This document shows, one piece after another, positions 39,819 to 48,300 of a stretch of DNA of 64,000 nt. The position numbers were made by a program, and so were the translations under genes. The notes under the pieces are model-generated. The model was given only the letters and a program-made list of their open reading frames with translations. It searched no databases and had not been told where the DNA came from. The first letter of the stretch is position 1. Every line of letters starts with the position of its first letter. The stretch is from NCBI GenBank assembly GCA_017418975.1, contig JAFOMG010000006.1:248001-312000 (forward strand), given 5' to 3'. Origin of the DNA: Sphingomonas sp. Its GTDB lineage: Bacteria; Pseudomonadota; Alphaproteobacteria; Sphingomonadales; Sphingomonadaceae.

Positions 39819-40892
39819 TCAGGCCGCCGGCTGCACGGCATGCCCGAGGCGATCCCCCGAATAGGTGCCGCTCCGGATCGGCTCCCACCAGTCCCGATTG
39901 GCCAGGAACCAGTCGACGGTCCTCGCCAGGCCGGTCTCGAAGCTCTCCTGCGCCTTCCAGCCCAGCTGCGTCTCGATCTTGCCCGGGTCGATGGCATAGC
40001 GCCGGTCATGGCCGGGACGGTCGCTGACGAAGCGGATCAGGGCGCGCCGCGACGGCACGCCCGGCAGCGGCACCCGCGCGTCGAGCAGGTCGCAGATCGC
40101 CTCGACGACCGCCAGGTTGGTCCGCTCCTCGCGCCCGCCCACATTGTAGCTCTCGCCCACCCGGCCGCGCGAGACGACGAGATTGAGCGCCCGCGCATGA
40201 TCGTCGACATACAGCCAGTCGCGGACATTCTCGCCGCGCCCATAGACCGGCAGCGGCTTGCCCTCGAGCGCATTGAGGATCGTCAGGGGAATCAGCTTCT
40301 CGGGAAAATGATAGGGCCCGTAATTGTTCGAGCAGTTCGAGAGCACCACCGGCAAGCCATAGGTCTCGTGCCAGGCGCGCACCAGATGGTCGGACGCCGC
40401 CTTGGTCGCCGAATAGGGCGACGAGGGCTGATAGGGCGTCTCCTCGGTGAACACGCCGGAATCGAAGGGCAGATCGCCGAACACCTCGTCGGTGGAGACG
40501 TGGTGAAAGCGGAACGCCGCCCGCTTGTCCTCGGGCAGTTCGCGCCAATAGCCGAGCGCCGCGTTGAGCAGCCGGAAGGTTCCGACGACATTGGTCTCGA
40601 CAAAGGCGCCCGGACCGTCGATCGAGCGGTCGACATGGCTTTCCGCGGCGAGATGCATCACCGCATCGACCTTCTCCTCGCGCAGGATCTGGCCGACCAG
40701 CGCCACATCGCCGATATCGCCCTGCACGAAACGATAATTGTTGCGCCCTTCCCAGGCCCGCATCGTCGCGCCGCTGGCCGCATAGGTCAGCTTGTCGAGA
40801 TTGACCACGCGCGTGCCGGCCTCGCCCAGCAAGTTCCGACAAACGGCCGAGCCGATGAAACCCGCTCCGCCAGTCACCAACAAGGTCCGCAA
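39819..40892 (-). CDS. rmlB: dTDP-glucose 4,6-dehydratase
   Basis: 357 residues. Rossmann loop [56 protein letters not shown], the catalytic tyrosine/lysine motif [16 protein letters not shown] and [20 protein letters not shown] are all diagnostic. It makes dTDP-4-keto-6-deoxyglucose. The TTG at 40892 is chosen because GGAGAG lies just upstream and the conserved core begins there; the longer open frame would overlap the neighbouring transferase gene. Thirty-one bases separate it from that gene. Confidence 0.93.
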   Translation of the reverse strand: MRTLLVTGGAGFIGSAVCRNLLGEAGTRVVNLDKLTYAASGATMRAWEGRNNYRFVQGDIGDVALVGQILREEKVDAVMHLAAESHVDRSIDGPGAFVETNVVGTFRLLNAALGYWRELPEDKRAAFRFHHVSTDEVFGDLPFDSGVFTEETPYQPSSPYSATKAASDHLVRAWHETYGLPVVLSNCSNNYGPYHFPEKLIPLTILNALEGKPLPVYGRGENVRDWLYVDDHARALNLVVSRGRVGESYNVGGREERTNLAVVEAICDLLDARVPLPGVPSRRALIRFVSDRPGHDRRYAIDPGKIETQLGWKAQESFETGLARTVDWFLANRDWWEPIRSGTYSGDRLGHAVQPAA

Positions 40893-40923
40893 AATACTCT
40901 CCGTTAGACGCGCGGCGAAACGC

Positions 40924-42231
40924 TTACTTCGATCCGAAGCCGCTGAAGACGATGCCAATGGTCCGAAGCGCGATCAGCGCATCGAGCCAGGCGGAGAAGT
41001 GCTTGATATAGTAGAAATCATAGTGAAGCTTCAGCCGCGCGTCCTCGAGCTCGGCGACATGCCCCTGGTTCACCTGGGCCCAGCCGGTGATGCCCGGGCG
41101 CACGATGTGGCGATAGGCGTAGAAGGGCAGCTCGCTCTCATACCATTCGGAGAGCGGGATCGCCTCCGGCCGGGGGCCGATGACACTCATATGGCCGCGC
41201 AGGACATTGAGGAACTGCGGCAGCTCGTCGATGCGGGTCCGCCGCAGGAACCGGCCGACCCGGGTGATGCGGTCGTCATCGTCGCGGGTCATCGCCTGGC
41301 CACGCGCGTCCCCGGCCTCGCCGGCGGGCCGATGGCGCATCGTCCGGAACTTCAGCACCTCGAAATGGCGCCCGCGATAGCCCATGCGCTTCTGGCGGAA
41401 GAATATCGGGCCGGGCGTGTCGAGCCGGATCGCCACGGCGACGAGAACGAGCGGCACGAGCAGCAGCGGCAGCACCAGCAGCGAGCAGCCGATGTCGATC
41501 AGGCGCTTGATCTTGCGGAAGGCCATGTTGGGCAGCAGCGAGCCGAAGCTGTTCTCCGACAGATGCTCGATCTGCACGCGCCCGGTGAGGGACTCGCGCA
41601 ACTGCTTGGTGTGATAGACCGGGCGACCGGAGATCGCCGCCTGCGCCAGCATCCGCTCCCATTCGGGATCATGGTCATGCCGCAGATCGGCGACGATCGC
41701 GCCGTCCGAATCCCCCAGCGGCAGCACCGGCTCGCGCAGCACGACCCAGTCGATGCCCGGCGTGTCGTGCACGATCCCGGTATGGCCGAACGGCACCAGG
41801 TAGAAATGCCTGCGGGCGGACGACTGGGCGACATGGTTGGCAATGAACGAGAAGGCGATCGAGCCGAGGAAGCCCGTCGCCAGCATCAGGCCGCTATAGC
41901 TCAAGCGCAGCGCCAGCAGCACGGCGACGACCACGCCGAACGTCATCGCATAGGCCGGAATGATATAGGCGAAGCCGCGAGTGCCCGGGAACGCCGTCAC
42001 CCGGCGATGGAGCAGCAGCGCGGTGACGGCGGCGCCGAAAGAGCTGAAGGCGCTGTACCAGATGCTGCTCTCGCCCCCGTCCCAGTCGCCCTTCCAGACC
42101 ACCGACTGCCAGACGATGGCGAGGACAATGGGAAGCAGCAGCGAGGTTACCGCGATGCCCAGACCCTGGAAGGTCAGCGAATCGAGGAAGCGGTGCTTTA
42201 CTCGCACGGCTCTTTCACGCGACATCAGCAT
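40924..42231 (-). CDS. polyprenyl sugar-phosphate transferase that starts the repeat unit (WbaP/WcaJ type)
   Basis: About 435 residues. Four hydrophobic segments in the first 150 residues precede a cytoplasmic region, then a fifth membrane helix ([20 protein letters not shown]) and the bacterial sugar transferase domain: [53 protein letters not shown] and [14 protein letters not shown]. This enzyme attaches the first sugar-1-phosphate to undecaprenyl phosphate. Start choice is uncertain: ATGs occur at 42255, 42231 and 42225; 42231 has GGA about ten bases upstream. It is the first gene of the long minus-strand operon, and the divergent 42451 gene shares its promoter region. Confidence 0.92.
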   Translation of the reverse strand: MLMSRERAVRVKHRFLDSLTFQGLGIAVTSLLLPIVLAIVWQSVVWKGDWDGGESSIWYSAFSSFGAAVTALLLHRRVTAFPGTRGFAYIIPAYAMTFGVVVAVLLALRLSYSGLMLATGFLGSIAFSFIANHVAQSSARRHFYLVPFGHTGIVHDTPGIDWVVLREPVLPLGDSDGAIVADLRHDHDPEWERMLAQAAISGRPVYHTKQLRESLTGRVQIEHLSENSFGSLLPNMAFRKIKRLIDIGCSLLVLPLLLVPLVLVAVAIRLDTPGPIFFRQKRMGYRGRHFEVLKFRTMRHRPAGEAGDARGQAMTRDDDDRITRVGRFLRRTRIDELPQFLNVLRGHMSVIGPRPEAIPLSEWYESELPFYAYRHIVRPGITGWAQVNQGHVAELEDARLKLHYDFYYIKHFSAWLDALIALRTIGIVFSGFGSK

Positions 42232-42258
42232 AATATTGGTTCCGTGGATCCCCATCAC

Positions 42259-42450
42259 GCCCCAGCATCTATCGCATCCGCCAAAACTCTCGCCAGGCGG
42301 CCCGCCCGATTGCAGCTAGATAAGATACCATATGAAGTCCATCCCGCCGATGGACGGAACGGCCCGAAAATTTGCCGAGACGAAACCGGCCCTTGCACCC
42401 TATCTACGCTCCGGCCCGGCTCCGGCCGGGCCTGTCTGCGGGAGTATGCA
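42259..42450. promoter_or_regulatory. divergent promoter region for the polysaccharide operon and the beta-helix gene
   Basis: About 190 bp between two divergent genes must hold the promoter of the whole minus-strand operon and that of 42451. A stem-loop GGCCCGG-N6-CCGGGCC at 42413-42432 lies in the leader of the plus-strand gene, upstream of its GGGAG ribosome site. I could not fix -35/-10 hexamers with confidence. Confidence 0.5.
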
Positions 42451-44253
42451 ATGCCGAATAGGTTCAATCGCCGCGAAGCGCTGGGCACGCTCGGCGGGCT
42501 GGGTGCGCTCGGCGGGAGCGTGCTCCCGATGGGTGCCGCAGCCGCCGCCCAGCCCCAATCGCAAGGCCCCCGGCCCGATGCGCAAGGCGACATCACTCCC
42601 CAGGAGTTCGGGGCCACGCCCGACACGCCCGACGCCACCGCCCCGATCGAGACGATGCTGCGCGCGATGCGCGAGAGCGGGCGGCTGCGCGCCAGCTGGC
42701 CCTATGGCAAATACCGGGCCACCCAGCTGCGCCTCGACACCATGGGCGCGATCCACCGCTTCGACGGCGCGCTGCTCGTCGGCATCGCGCAGCAGCGCAC
42801 CGGCAGCCTGGTCGACCTGCGCGGCGGGCACAGCTGGATCAACGGCCTGCGCCTCGCCGGCGGGTTCAGCCGCAACTATGTCTGCGGCCTTCATCACTAT
42901 GCCAACGACCTGCGACAGGTCTATCCCGGCTATCTCGACCTCACCGACCTCCAGGTCGAGGGATTCGACATCGGCGTGGCGGTCGGCGCCCTGCCCGATC
43001 AGCGCGCGATCGCCAACCAGCAGGCCAGGGTGCAGGACGGCGAGGCGATCGACGCGCCGCTGTCCGAGCTGGTCTACACCAATCCGCGCCTGACCAACTG
43101 CCCGCGCGGCTTCTACATGCGCCAGCCCAACGGCAAGGTCACGATCCTGGGCGGACGCATCCACAGCGAAAGCAGCATGTGGAAGGGGTACGACACCAGC
43201 CGGACCTTCGCGCTGGCGGTGGAAGATGCGGGATCCGAGCTGGCGATGATCGGCGGCACGCTGGAGCATGTCCAGGGTGCCACCGGCGCGCTCGCCCGGG
43301 TGACCGATGGCCGGGTCGTGCTCTCCTCGGTGATCGTCGAGACCACGGTGCCGAGCTATGTCGACGGCACCGGCGTGCTCGTGATCGAGAACGCGTTCAA
43401 CAACGGCATCAACTCGAACGAGCGCGCCTATCTCGAGGTCGGCCCCGGCGCGACGGGCAGCTTTACCATTGCGCACAGCCCGATCCGCTATCCGCCCGGG
43501 CGCGCGGCGCCGGCCGGCGCCGCGGCGGTGGTGACATCGGTCGCCGGCCCCGGCGGCGACTTCAGGCCGCGGCCCGACTTCGAATGCCTGTTCGACAATG
43601 TCGAGCTTTCCGACATCGCCTTCTCGCTCGGCGGCGCCAGATATCTGCCGATCGTCCGCGGCGTGCAGGCCAGCTTCCGCAACTGCACCATCACCTCGCT
43701 GGACCGGTTCGGCCGGCGCGCGCAGCTGCTCCGCCTCGACGACGGCCCCAACCTGCTGACCGGCGTCATCGACCTGACCGGCGCCTCGATCCCGCCCTTC
43801 CCCGGCGCCGCCGGCCAGTCGGGCGGGGGCTGGAGCTTTGCCGGCACCGGCGCCGGCGCACGGTGCGGCGGGCAACCCGGCGAGCAGGTGCCCGGCGCCG
43901 GTGCCGGGGGCGGCATCGCGCTGCGCCTGGCCCCGTCCGCCGGCGGCGAGGCACGGGCATCGAGCGGCCGGGCGCCGGTCAAGCCCGGCGGCGTCAACCT
44001 GTTGCGCGGCATGATCCGCACCGGCGCCGGCGCGGCCCGGATCAGGATCCGCGCCCATTTCCAGACCTTTTCGGGCGGCCCGTCCAACGCGCCGGTGGCG
44101 GAGCTGTTCGCCGGGCCGCAATCGGAATTCGGGCCGGAATGGCAGCCGCTGATGCTGGCCTTCCTGCCGCCGAAGGACGCCTCGTTCATGTCGCTGGAGC
44201 TGGTGGCGAGCGCGGGCGCCGAGCTGCTGCTGGCGAATCCGAGCCTGCGCTGA
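42451..44253 (+). CDS. Tat-exported beta-helix protein, pectate-lyase-3-like
   Basis: 600 residues. The N-terminus FNRREALGTLGGLGALGGSV is a twin-arginine signal ending in an Ala-rich cleavage region. The mature protein opens ITPQEFGATPDTPDATAPIE, matching the start of the pectate-lyase-3 / tailspike-type fold (xFGA..D...). It continues as a Val/Ile/Gly-rich beta-helix with regular turns, and the last 130 residues look like a separate beta domain. No catalytic residues could be assigned. Divergent from the operon, it is a good candidate for trimming, binding or modifying the polymer in the periplasm. The ATG has GGGAG six bases upstream; the frame continues far upstream without conservation. 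Confidence 0.75.
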   Translation: MPNRFNRREALGTLGGLGALGGSVLPMGAAAAAQPQSQGPRPDAQGDITPQEFGATPDTPDATAPIETMLRAMRESGRLRASWPYGKYRATQLRLDTMGAIHRFDGALLVGIAQQRTGSLVDLRGGHSWINGLRLAGGFSRNYVCGLHHYANDLRQVYPGYLDLTDLQVEGFDIGVAVGALPDQRAIANQQARVQDGEAIDAPLSELVYTNPRLTNCPRGFYMRQPNGKVTILGGRIHSESSMWKGYDTSRTFALAVEDAGSELAMIGGTLEHVQGATGALARVTDGRVVLSSVIVETTVPSYVDGTGVLVIENAFNNGINSNERAYLEVGPGATGSFTIAHSPIRYPPGRAAPAGAAAVVTSVAGPGGDFRPRPDFECLFDNVELSDIAFSLGGARYLPIVRGVQASFRNCTITSLDRFGRRAQLLRLDDGPNLLTGVIDLTGASIPPFPGAAGQSGGGWSFAGTGAGARCGGQPGEQVPGAGAGGGIALRLAPSAGGEARASSGRAPVKPGGVNLLRGMIRTGAGAARIRIRAHFQTFSGGPSNAPVAELFAGPQSEFGPEWQPLMLAFLPPKDASFMSLELVASAGAELLLANPSLR

Positions 44254-44272
44254 CCCGGCAGGACCGGAAACG

Positions 44273-44306
44273 AAAACGCCGGCGGAGCGATCCGCCGGCG
44301 TTTCGA
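44273..44306. terminator. bidirectional terminator hairpin
   Basis: A 13 bp perfect stem (AAACGCCGGCGGA / TCCGCCGGCGTTT) with a 4-base loop lies between two convergent genes. A/T runs flank both arms (AAAA on the left, TTT on the right), so it can end both the beta-helix and the FKBP transcripts. Confidence 0.85.
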
Positions 44307-44324
44307 TGTTCGGTAGGGAAAGGC

Positions 44325-44924
44325 TCAGCGCCCCTCGGGACCGCCCGGCGGCGGACCGCCCGGAGCGCCGCCCTGCTGCTGCTGCATCATCTGCTGCTGG
44401 AGCATCATCTGGCGCAGCTCGGCCGCCGGGATGATCTGCTTGATCTCGAGATCGAACTGCAGGAGCTTGCCGTAGAGCGGATGCTGGGTACCCGCCTTCT
44501 CATAAGCGAGATTGGCCGGGATCCAGACGCGCAGCTTCGAATCCTTGCTCATCATCTTGAGCGCTTCGTCGAAGCCGGGGATCGCGCCGCCCACCGGCAG
44601 CCGGATCTCGCCCGCCGGCTGGAAGATGGTGCCGTCGCGCAGCGTGCCGACGGTCCAGACGGAAACCCCGTCGCCTTCCTGCGCCTTCGGACCGGTGCCT
44701 TCCTTGAGCACCTGATACTGGAGCCCCGACTCGGTGGTCCGCACGCCGAGCTGCCCCTTGTTCCAGGCAAGGAACTGGGTGTCGTCGCCCTTGACGGCGA
44801 CGGGCGCGCGCGTGCCGGTCCAGGCCAGCGCCACCGCGACGGCGATCGCCAGCACCAGCCCGGCCCAGAGCCAGACCTTGTAGCTGCGCTTGACGGGCTG
44901 GAGCGGAACGGCGGTCACGGACAT
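44325..44924 (-). CDS. membrane-anchored FKBP-type peptidyl-prolyl isomerase
   Basis: 199 residues. A single N-terminal membrane helix (about 18-38) anchors an FKBP domain: GLQYQVLKEGTGPKAQEGDG, IFQPAGEIRLPVGGAIPGFD, MSKDSKLRVWIPANLAYE and LLQFDLEIKQI. The typical aspartate of the active site (VDYTG) is replaced here by VWTVGTL, so activity may be altered. The C-terminus is a Met/Gln run followed by a Gly/Pro-rich tail. FKBPs catalyse cis-trans prolyl isomerisation and assist folding of periplasmic proteins. The ATG at 44924 has GGAG at 8 bases. It lies upstream of rpsU on the same strand but with no sign of co-transcription. Confidence 0.87.
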   Translation of the reverse strand: MSVTAVPLQPVKRSYKVWLWAGLVLAIAVAVALAWTGTRAPVAVKGDDTQFLAWNKGQLGVRTTESGLQYQVLKEGTGPKAQEGDGVSVWTVGTLRDGTIFQPAGEIRLPVGGAIPGFDEALKMMSKDSKLRVWIPANLAYEKAGTQHPLYGKLLQFDLEIKQIIPAAELRQMMLQQQMMQQQQGGAPGGPPPGGPEGR

Positions 44925-45017
44925 GCGATGAGCTCCAGGCACAGGTAGCCGGCTACCCGAAAGTCAGAAAAGTCACGACGGCATCGCACGCGGCGCGTGC
45001 AATGCCCCGTCGCGAAA

Positions 45018-45224
45018 TCAACGGGCGCTGTCGCGCTCCATGCGCTTGCGCTCGAGCTTGCGCGCGCGGCGGACCGCGGCGGCACGCTCGCGGGCGCGCT
45101 TCTCGCTGGGCTTCTCGTAGTGACGGCGAAGCTTCATCTCGCGATAGACGCCCTCACGCTGCAGCTTCTTCTTGAGCGCGCGCAGCGCTTGGTCGACGTT
45201 GTTGTCGCGAACGATGATCTGCAT
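45018..45224 (-). CDS. rpsU: 30S ribosomal protein S21
   Basis: 68 residues. [20 protein letters not shown] and the lysine/arginine-rich [20 protein letters not shown] leave no doubt. S21 helps base-pair the 16S anti-Shine-Dalgarno region with mRNA at initiation. It stands alone here and not with dnaG/rpoD as in E. coli, which is common in alphaproteobacteria. It has a 146 bp upstream gap to the lipoprotein gene, sufficient for its own promoter. Confidence 0.97.
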   Translation of the reverse strand: MQIIVRDNNVDQALRALKKKLQREGVYREMKLRRHYEKPSEKRARERAAAVRRARKLERKRMERDSAR

Positions 45225-45370
45225 AAACCCGTCAGTGCTCCGGTCTTCAATTCAATAGAAAAGGGTTCGCCGGAACGCGGGGTTGCGGCGTCGTGGCGGC
45301 CACCTAACAGCGCAATTCCGATTTTTCAAGCGCGAACAGGCTCCAGCCCCGTAATGATGCGGCGAGCCGC

Positions 45371-45937
45371 TCAGGCGGCCGGCTGGCCCTGGCAGAGCCC
45401 GAGCCGCTTGCCATAGACGCGCAGCCGGATCGCGGCATAGCCGGGCTGGCCCTTCTCGCCGCTCTTCTGGTCGACCGTCACGTCATAGGCCTGCTTGCCC
45501 ATGGTGCCGGCATAGAGGAGCGTGGTCTTCGCCCCGCTCGCCTGGGTGCACTGGATCTCGACGTCGAGCCTGCCGCCCTTCTGCACGAAGCGCGGGAAAG
45601 TGCAGGTGCCGGCGACCTTTTCGAGATTCTCGATGTCGAGCGGCTTGAGGTCGCTCGCCGTCTGGCACTTCACGGCGTGGCGCTCCTGCTTCCTCACCGC
45701 CGCCAGCTGGTCCGCCTTGTCCGGCCCGTCGGCGAACTCGGCGGAAATCACCTGCATGCCCGAATCCCAGGTGCCCGGCTGCATAAGCATCTTGGAGTGC
45801 GCGGCCTTGGACAGGCCCGCGACTTCCTTCATCGAGGCGTTGCGCACCTCGAACTCGCCCGTGGCGGCGGCTTCGCGCTCCGCGGCGGACTGGCAACCGG
45901 CAAGGGCGAGGGCGCCGACGAGCAGGATGGCACGCAT
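45371..45937 (-). CDS. DUF3617-like periplasmic lipoprotein
   Basis: 188 residues. A lipobox, LALAGC, follows the start, so the protein is a lipoprotein. The mature part contains the pattern of DUF3617 proteins: a GTWDSGMQV strand at the start, then cysteines in KCQTASDLKPL, GTCTFPRF, EIQCTQ and GLCQGQ, which could form two disulfides. These proteins are abundant in sphingomonads and have no agreed function. The ATG at 45937 places the lipobox correctly; the frame continues 12 codons upstream. It faces the divergent transporter gene. Confidence 0.8.
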   Translation of the reverse strand: MRAILLVGALALAGCQSAAEREAAATGEFEVRNASMKEVAGLSKAAHSKMLMQPGTWDSGMQVISAEFADGPDKADQLAAVRKQERHAVKCQTASDLKPLDIENLEKVAGTCTFPRFVQKGGRLDVEIQCTQASGAKTTLLYAGTMGKQAYDVTVDQKSGEKGQPGYAAIRLRVYGKRLGLCQGQPAA

Positions 45938-46027
45938 TTTACGAAAGACCCCTCTCCAAATTCGCGGCGACACTCAGCCGATATCGCGACCAAAGACAAG
46001 CGCGATTCCTGACGGCATAGTGACGCG

Positions 46028-47317
46028 ATGACAGCAGCCGACACCGCCACGCCGCCGCCGCGACACCGCCTGCGCTCGATCCTGGGGGGATCGGCCGGCA
46101 ATCTGGTCGAATGGTATGACTGGTATGCCTATTCGGCCTTCACGCTCTATTTCGCGCCGCACTTCTTCCCCAAGGGCGACCAGACCGCGCAGCTGCTCAA
46201 CGCCGCGGCGGTGTTCGCGGTGGGCTTCCTGATGCGGCCGGTGGGCGGCTGGCTGATGGGCATTTACGGCGACCGCTATGGCCGCAAGGCCGGGCTCACC
46301 CTTTCGGTGACGCTGATGTGCGCCGGATCGCTGCTGATCGCGGTCACTCCCGGCTATGCGACGATCGGCGTCGCCGCGCCCGCGCTGCTGGTGCTCGCCC
46401 GGCTGATGCAGGGCATCTCGGTGGGCGGCGAATATGGCGCGAGCGCCACCTATCTCTCCGAAATGGCCGGCAAGCGGCATCGCGGCTTCTGGTCGAGCTT
46501 CCAGTACGTCACCCTGATCTCCGGCCAGCTGGTGGCGCTGCTGGTGCTGCTGGTGCTGCAATCCATATTGAGCGAGACCGCTCTCGACGCCTGGGGCTGG
46601 CGCATCCCCTTCCTGATCGGCGGGGTGCTGGCGGTGATCGTCTTCTGGCTGCGGCGCCGGCTGGCCGAGACCGAGAGCTTCGAGAAGCGCGGCGGCGGCC
46701 AGTCGAGCATGTTCGCGCTGTTCCGGCACCATCCGCGCGAGGCCGGGCTGGTGATGCTGCTCACCGCGGGCGGCACGCTCGCCTTCTACGCCTATTCGAT
46801 CTACCTGCAGAAATTCCTGGTCAATACCTCGGGCTTCGACCGGGCCACCGCCTCGCAGATCAACGCCGCCGCCCTGTTCGGCTTCATGCTGATCCAGCCG
46901 CTGGCCGGCGCGCTGTCCGACCGGATCGGGCGCAAGCCGCTGATGATCGGCTTCGGCGTGCTCGGCGTGCTGCTCACCTGGCCGATCTTCACCACGCTGG
47001 AGAGCGTGCACAGCCCCATGCTCGCCTTCCTGATCATGCTGGGGGCGCTGGCGATCGTGACCGGCTACACCTCGATCAATGCCGTGGTGAAGGCGGAACT
47101 CTTTCCCGCGCATATCCGCACCCTCGGCGTCGCCCTGCCCTATGCCGTCGCCAATGCGCTGTTCGGCGGGACGGCGGAATATGTCGCCCTGTGGTTCAAG
47201 GACGCGGGCTGGGAGCGCGGCTTCTATGTGTATGTCACCGCGATGATCGGCGTGTCGCTGGTCACCTATCTGAGCATGCGCGATACCGCGAAACATTCGC
47301 GGATCCTCGAGGATTGA
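46028..47317 (+). CDS. MFS metabolite/H+ symporter (KgtP-like)
   Basis: 429 residues with twelve membrane segments. The first loop GGSAGNLVEWYDWYAYSAFT, the MFS signature between helices 2 and 3 (GIYGDRYGRKAGLTLS) and VGGEYGASATYLSEMAGKRH are characteristic of the metabolite/proton symporters (KgtP, ProP, ShiA). The family carries organic acids such as 2-oxoglutarate, proline/betaine or shikimate; substrate cannot be read from sequence. It is divergent from the lipoprotein gene with 90 bp between, and ends 22 bases before an A/T-rich stretch and REP-type repeats. Confidence 0.9.
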   Translation: MTAADTATPPPRHRLRSILGGSAGNLVEWYDWYAYSAFTLYFAPHFFPKGDQTAQLLNAAAVFAVGFLMRPVGGWLMGIYGDRYGRKAGLTLSVTLMCAGSLLIAVTPGYATIGVAAPALLVLARLMQGISVGGEYGASATYLSEMAGKRHRGFWSSFQYVTLISGQLVALLVLLVLQSILSETALDAWGWRIPFLIGGVLAVIVFWLRRRLAETESFEKRGGGQSSMFALFRHHPREAGLVMLLTAGGTLAFYAYSIYLQKFLVNTSGFDRATASQINAAALFGFMLIQPLAGALSDRIGRKPLMIGFGVLGVLLTWPIFTTLESVHSPMLAFLIMLGALAIVTGYTSINAVVKAELFPAHIRTLGVALPYAVANALFGGTAEYVALWFKDAGWERGFYVYVTAMIGVSLVTYLSMRDTAKHSRILED

Positions 47318-47347
47318 TAGCTATTGCTAATCATTAGCATAATTTTG

Positions 47348-47471
47348 CCGTCATCCCGTGCAGGCGGGAGTCCAGGGCGATGGAGCGCGCGCGCTGGCGA
47401 CTCCGGGATCCCCGCCTGCGCGGGGATGACGGGGCAGGAGCAGGAATGACGGGCAGGAGCGGGGATGACGG
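47348..47471. repeat. REP-type inverted repeat between the MFS and response-regulator genes
   Basis: Arms read CCGTCATCCCGTGCAGGCGG on the left and the complementary form ending GCGCGGGGATGACGG on the right (to about 47433), with a 40 bp centre. Two more degenerate GGATGACGG units follow to 47471. The same motif occurs at 49647 and 63271 in this window, so it is a dispersed palindromic element. Confidence 0.85.
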
Positions 47472-47555
47472 CTTTTCCCTCTCGCTGCATCCATATGTTT
47501 CGGCGCATTGCAGCCCTGCAATACCAGCGTTAGGCTCGCCCCCGATCACCAGTGG

Positions 47556-48296
47556 ATGCTGCAAGACGCATTAGCCTTGGACCTCGAGACCCGCCTGCTG
47601 ATCGTCGACGACGATCCCGGTATCCGCGAGCTGACCGCGGCTTTCCTGTCGCAGCATGGCTATGTGGTCGACACGGCTTCGGGCGCGACCGAGATGCGCG
47701 CGCTCGCGACCCGGCACGATTATGCGCTGATCGTCCTCGACGTGATGATGCCGGGCGAGGACGGGCTCGCCATCCTGCGCTCGATGGACCGCGAGACCGG
47801 CCCCGCGGTGATCCTCCATTCCGTGATCGGCGAGGATATCGACCGGATCGTCGGGCTGGAGATGGGCGCGGACGACTATGTGCCCAAGCCGGCCAATCCG
47901 CGCGAACTGCTGGCGCGGATCCGCTCGGTGCTGCGCCGCAGCCATGGCGACCGGGCCGCGCCGGCGGCGGTGCCCACCCGCGCCTTTCTGCGCTTCGCCG
48001 GCTGGCGGCTGGACCCGGTGGCGCGCCAGCTCTGGGATCCGGACGACGTGATCATCAACCTGTCCGACGGCGAGTTCCGGCTGCTGCTCGCCCTGGTCGA
48101 GCGGCCCCGCCGGGTGCTCACCCGCGACATGCTGCTCGACTTCTCGCGCGGCCCCAATGCCGAGCATTTCGACCGCGCGATCGACGTGCAGATGAGCCGC
48201 CTGCGCAAGAAGCTCGCGCGCCCGGGCTCCGAGGACCTGATCCGCACCATTCGCAACGAAGGCTATATGTTCGTCGCCGAAGTCACGGCCAAGTGA
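47556..48296 (+). CDS. OmpR-family response regulator
   Basis: 246 residues. Receiver: LLIVDDDPGIREL, phosphorylation aspartate in ALIVLDVMMPGEDG (about residue 60) and KPANPRELLARI with the conserved lysine. Output: a winged helix (LSDGEFRLLLALVERPRRVL, DVQMSRLRKKL, IRTIRNEGYMF). It works with the kinase that begins four bases after its stop. The ATG at 47556 has no obvious ribosome site, and an alternative TTG exists a few codons later. The target genes are unknown. Confidence 0.92.
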   Translation: MLQDALALDLETRLLIVDDDPGIRELTAAFLSQHGYVVDTASGATEMRALATRHDYALIVLDVMMPGEDGLAILRSMDRETGPAVILHSVIGEDIDRIVGLEMGADDYVPKPANPRELLARIRSVLRRSHGDRAAPAAVPTRAFLRFAGWRLDPVARQLWDPDDVIINLSDGEFRLLLALVERPRRVLTRDMLLDFSRGPNAEHFDRAIDVQMSRLRKKLARPGSEDLIRTIRNEGYMFVAEVTAK

Positions 48297-48300
48297 TCCC

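Noticed and set aside
40792..42450. Upstream extension of the beta-helix protein to 1153 residues
   Set aside because: It lies antisense to the initiating transferase gene, whose motifs are unmistakable. The Tat signal and GGGAG site fix the start at 42451.
42451..44253. Phage tailspike remnant
   Set aside because: The Tat signal and divergent position next to a bacterial operon, and absence of any phage genes, make a host protein more likely.
47348..47471. CRISPR array
   Set aside because: The repeats are inverted, unequal and without regular spacers; they match a dispersed palindromic element.
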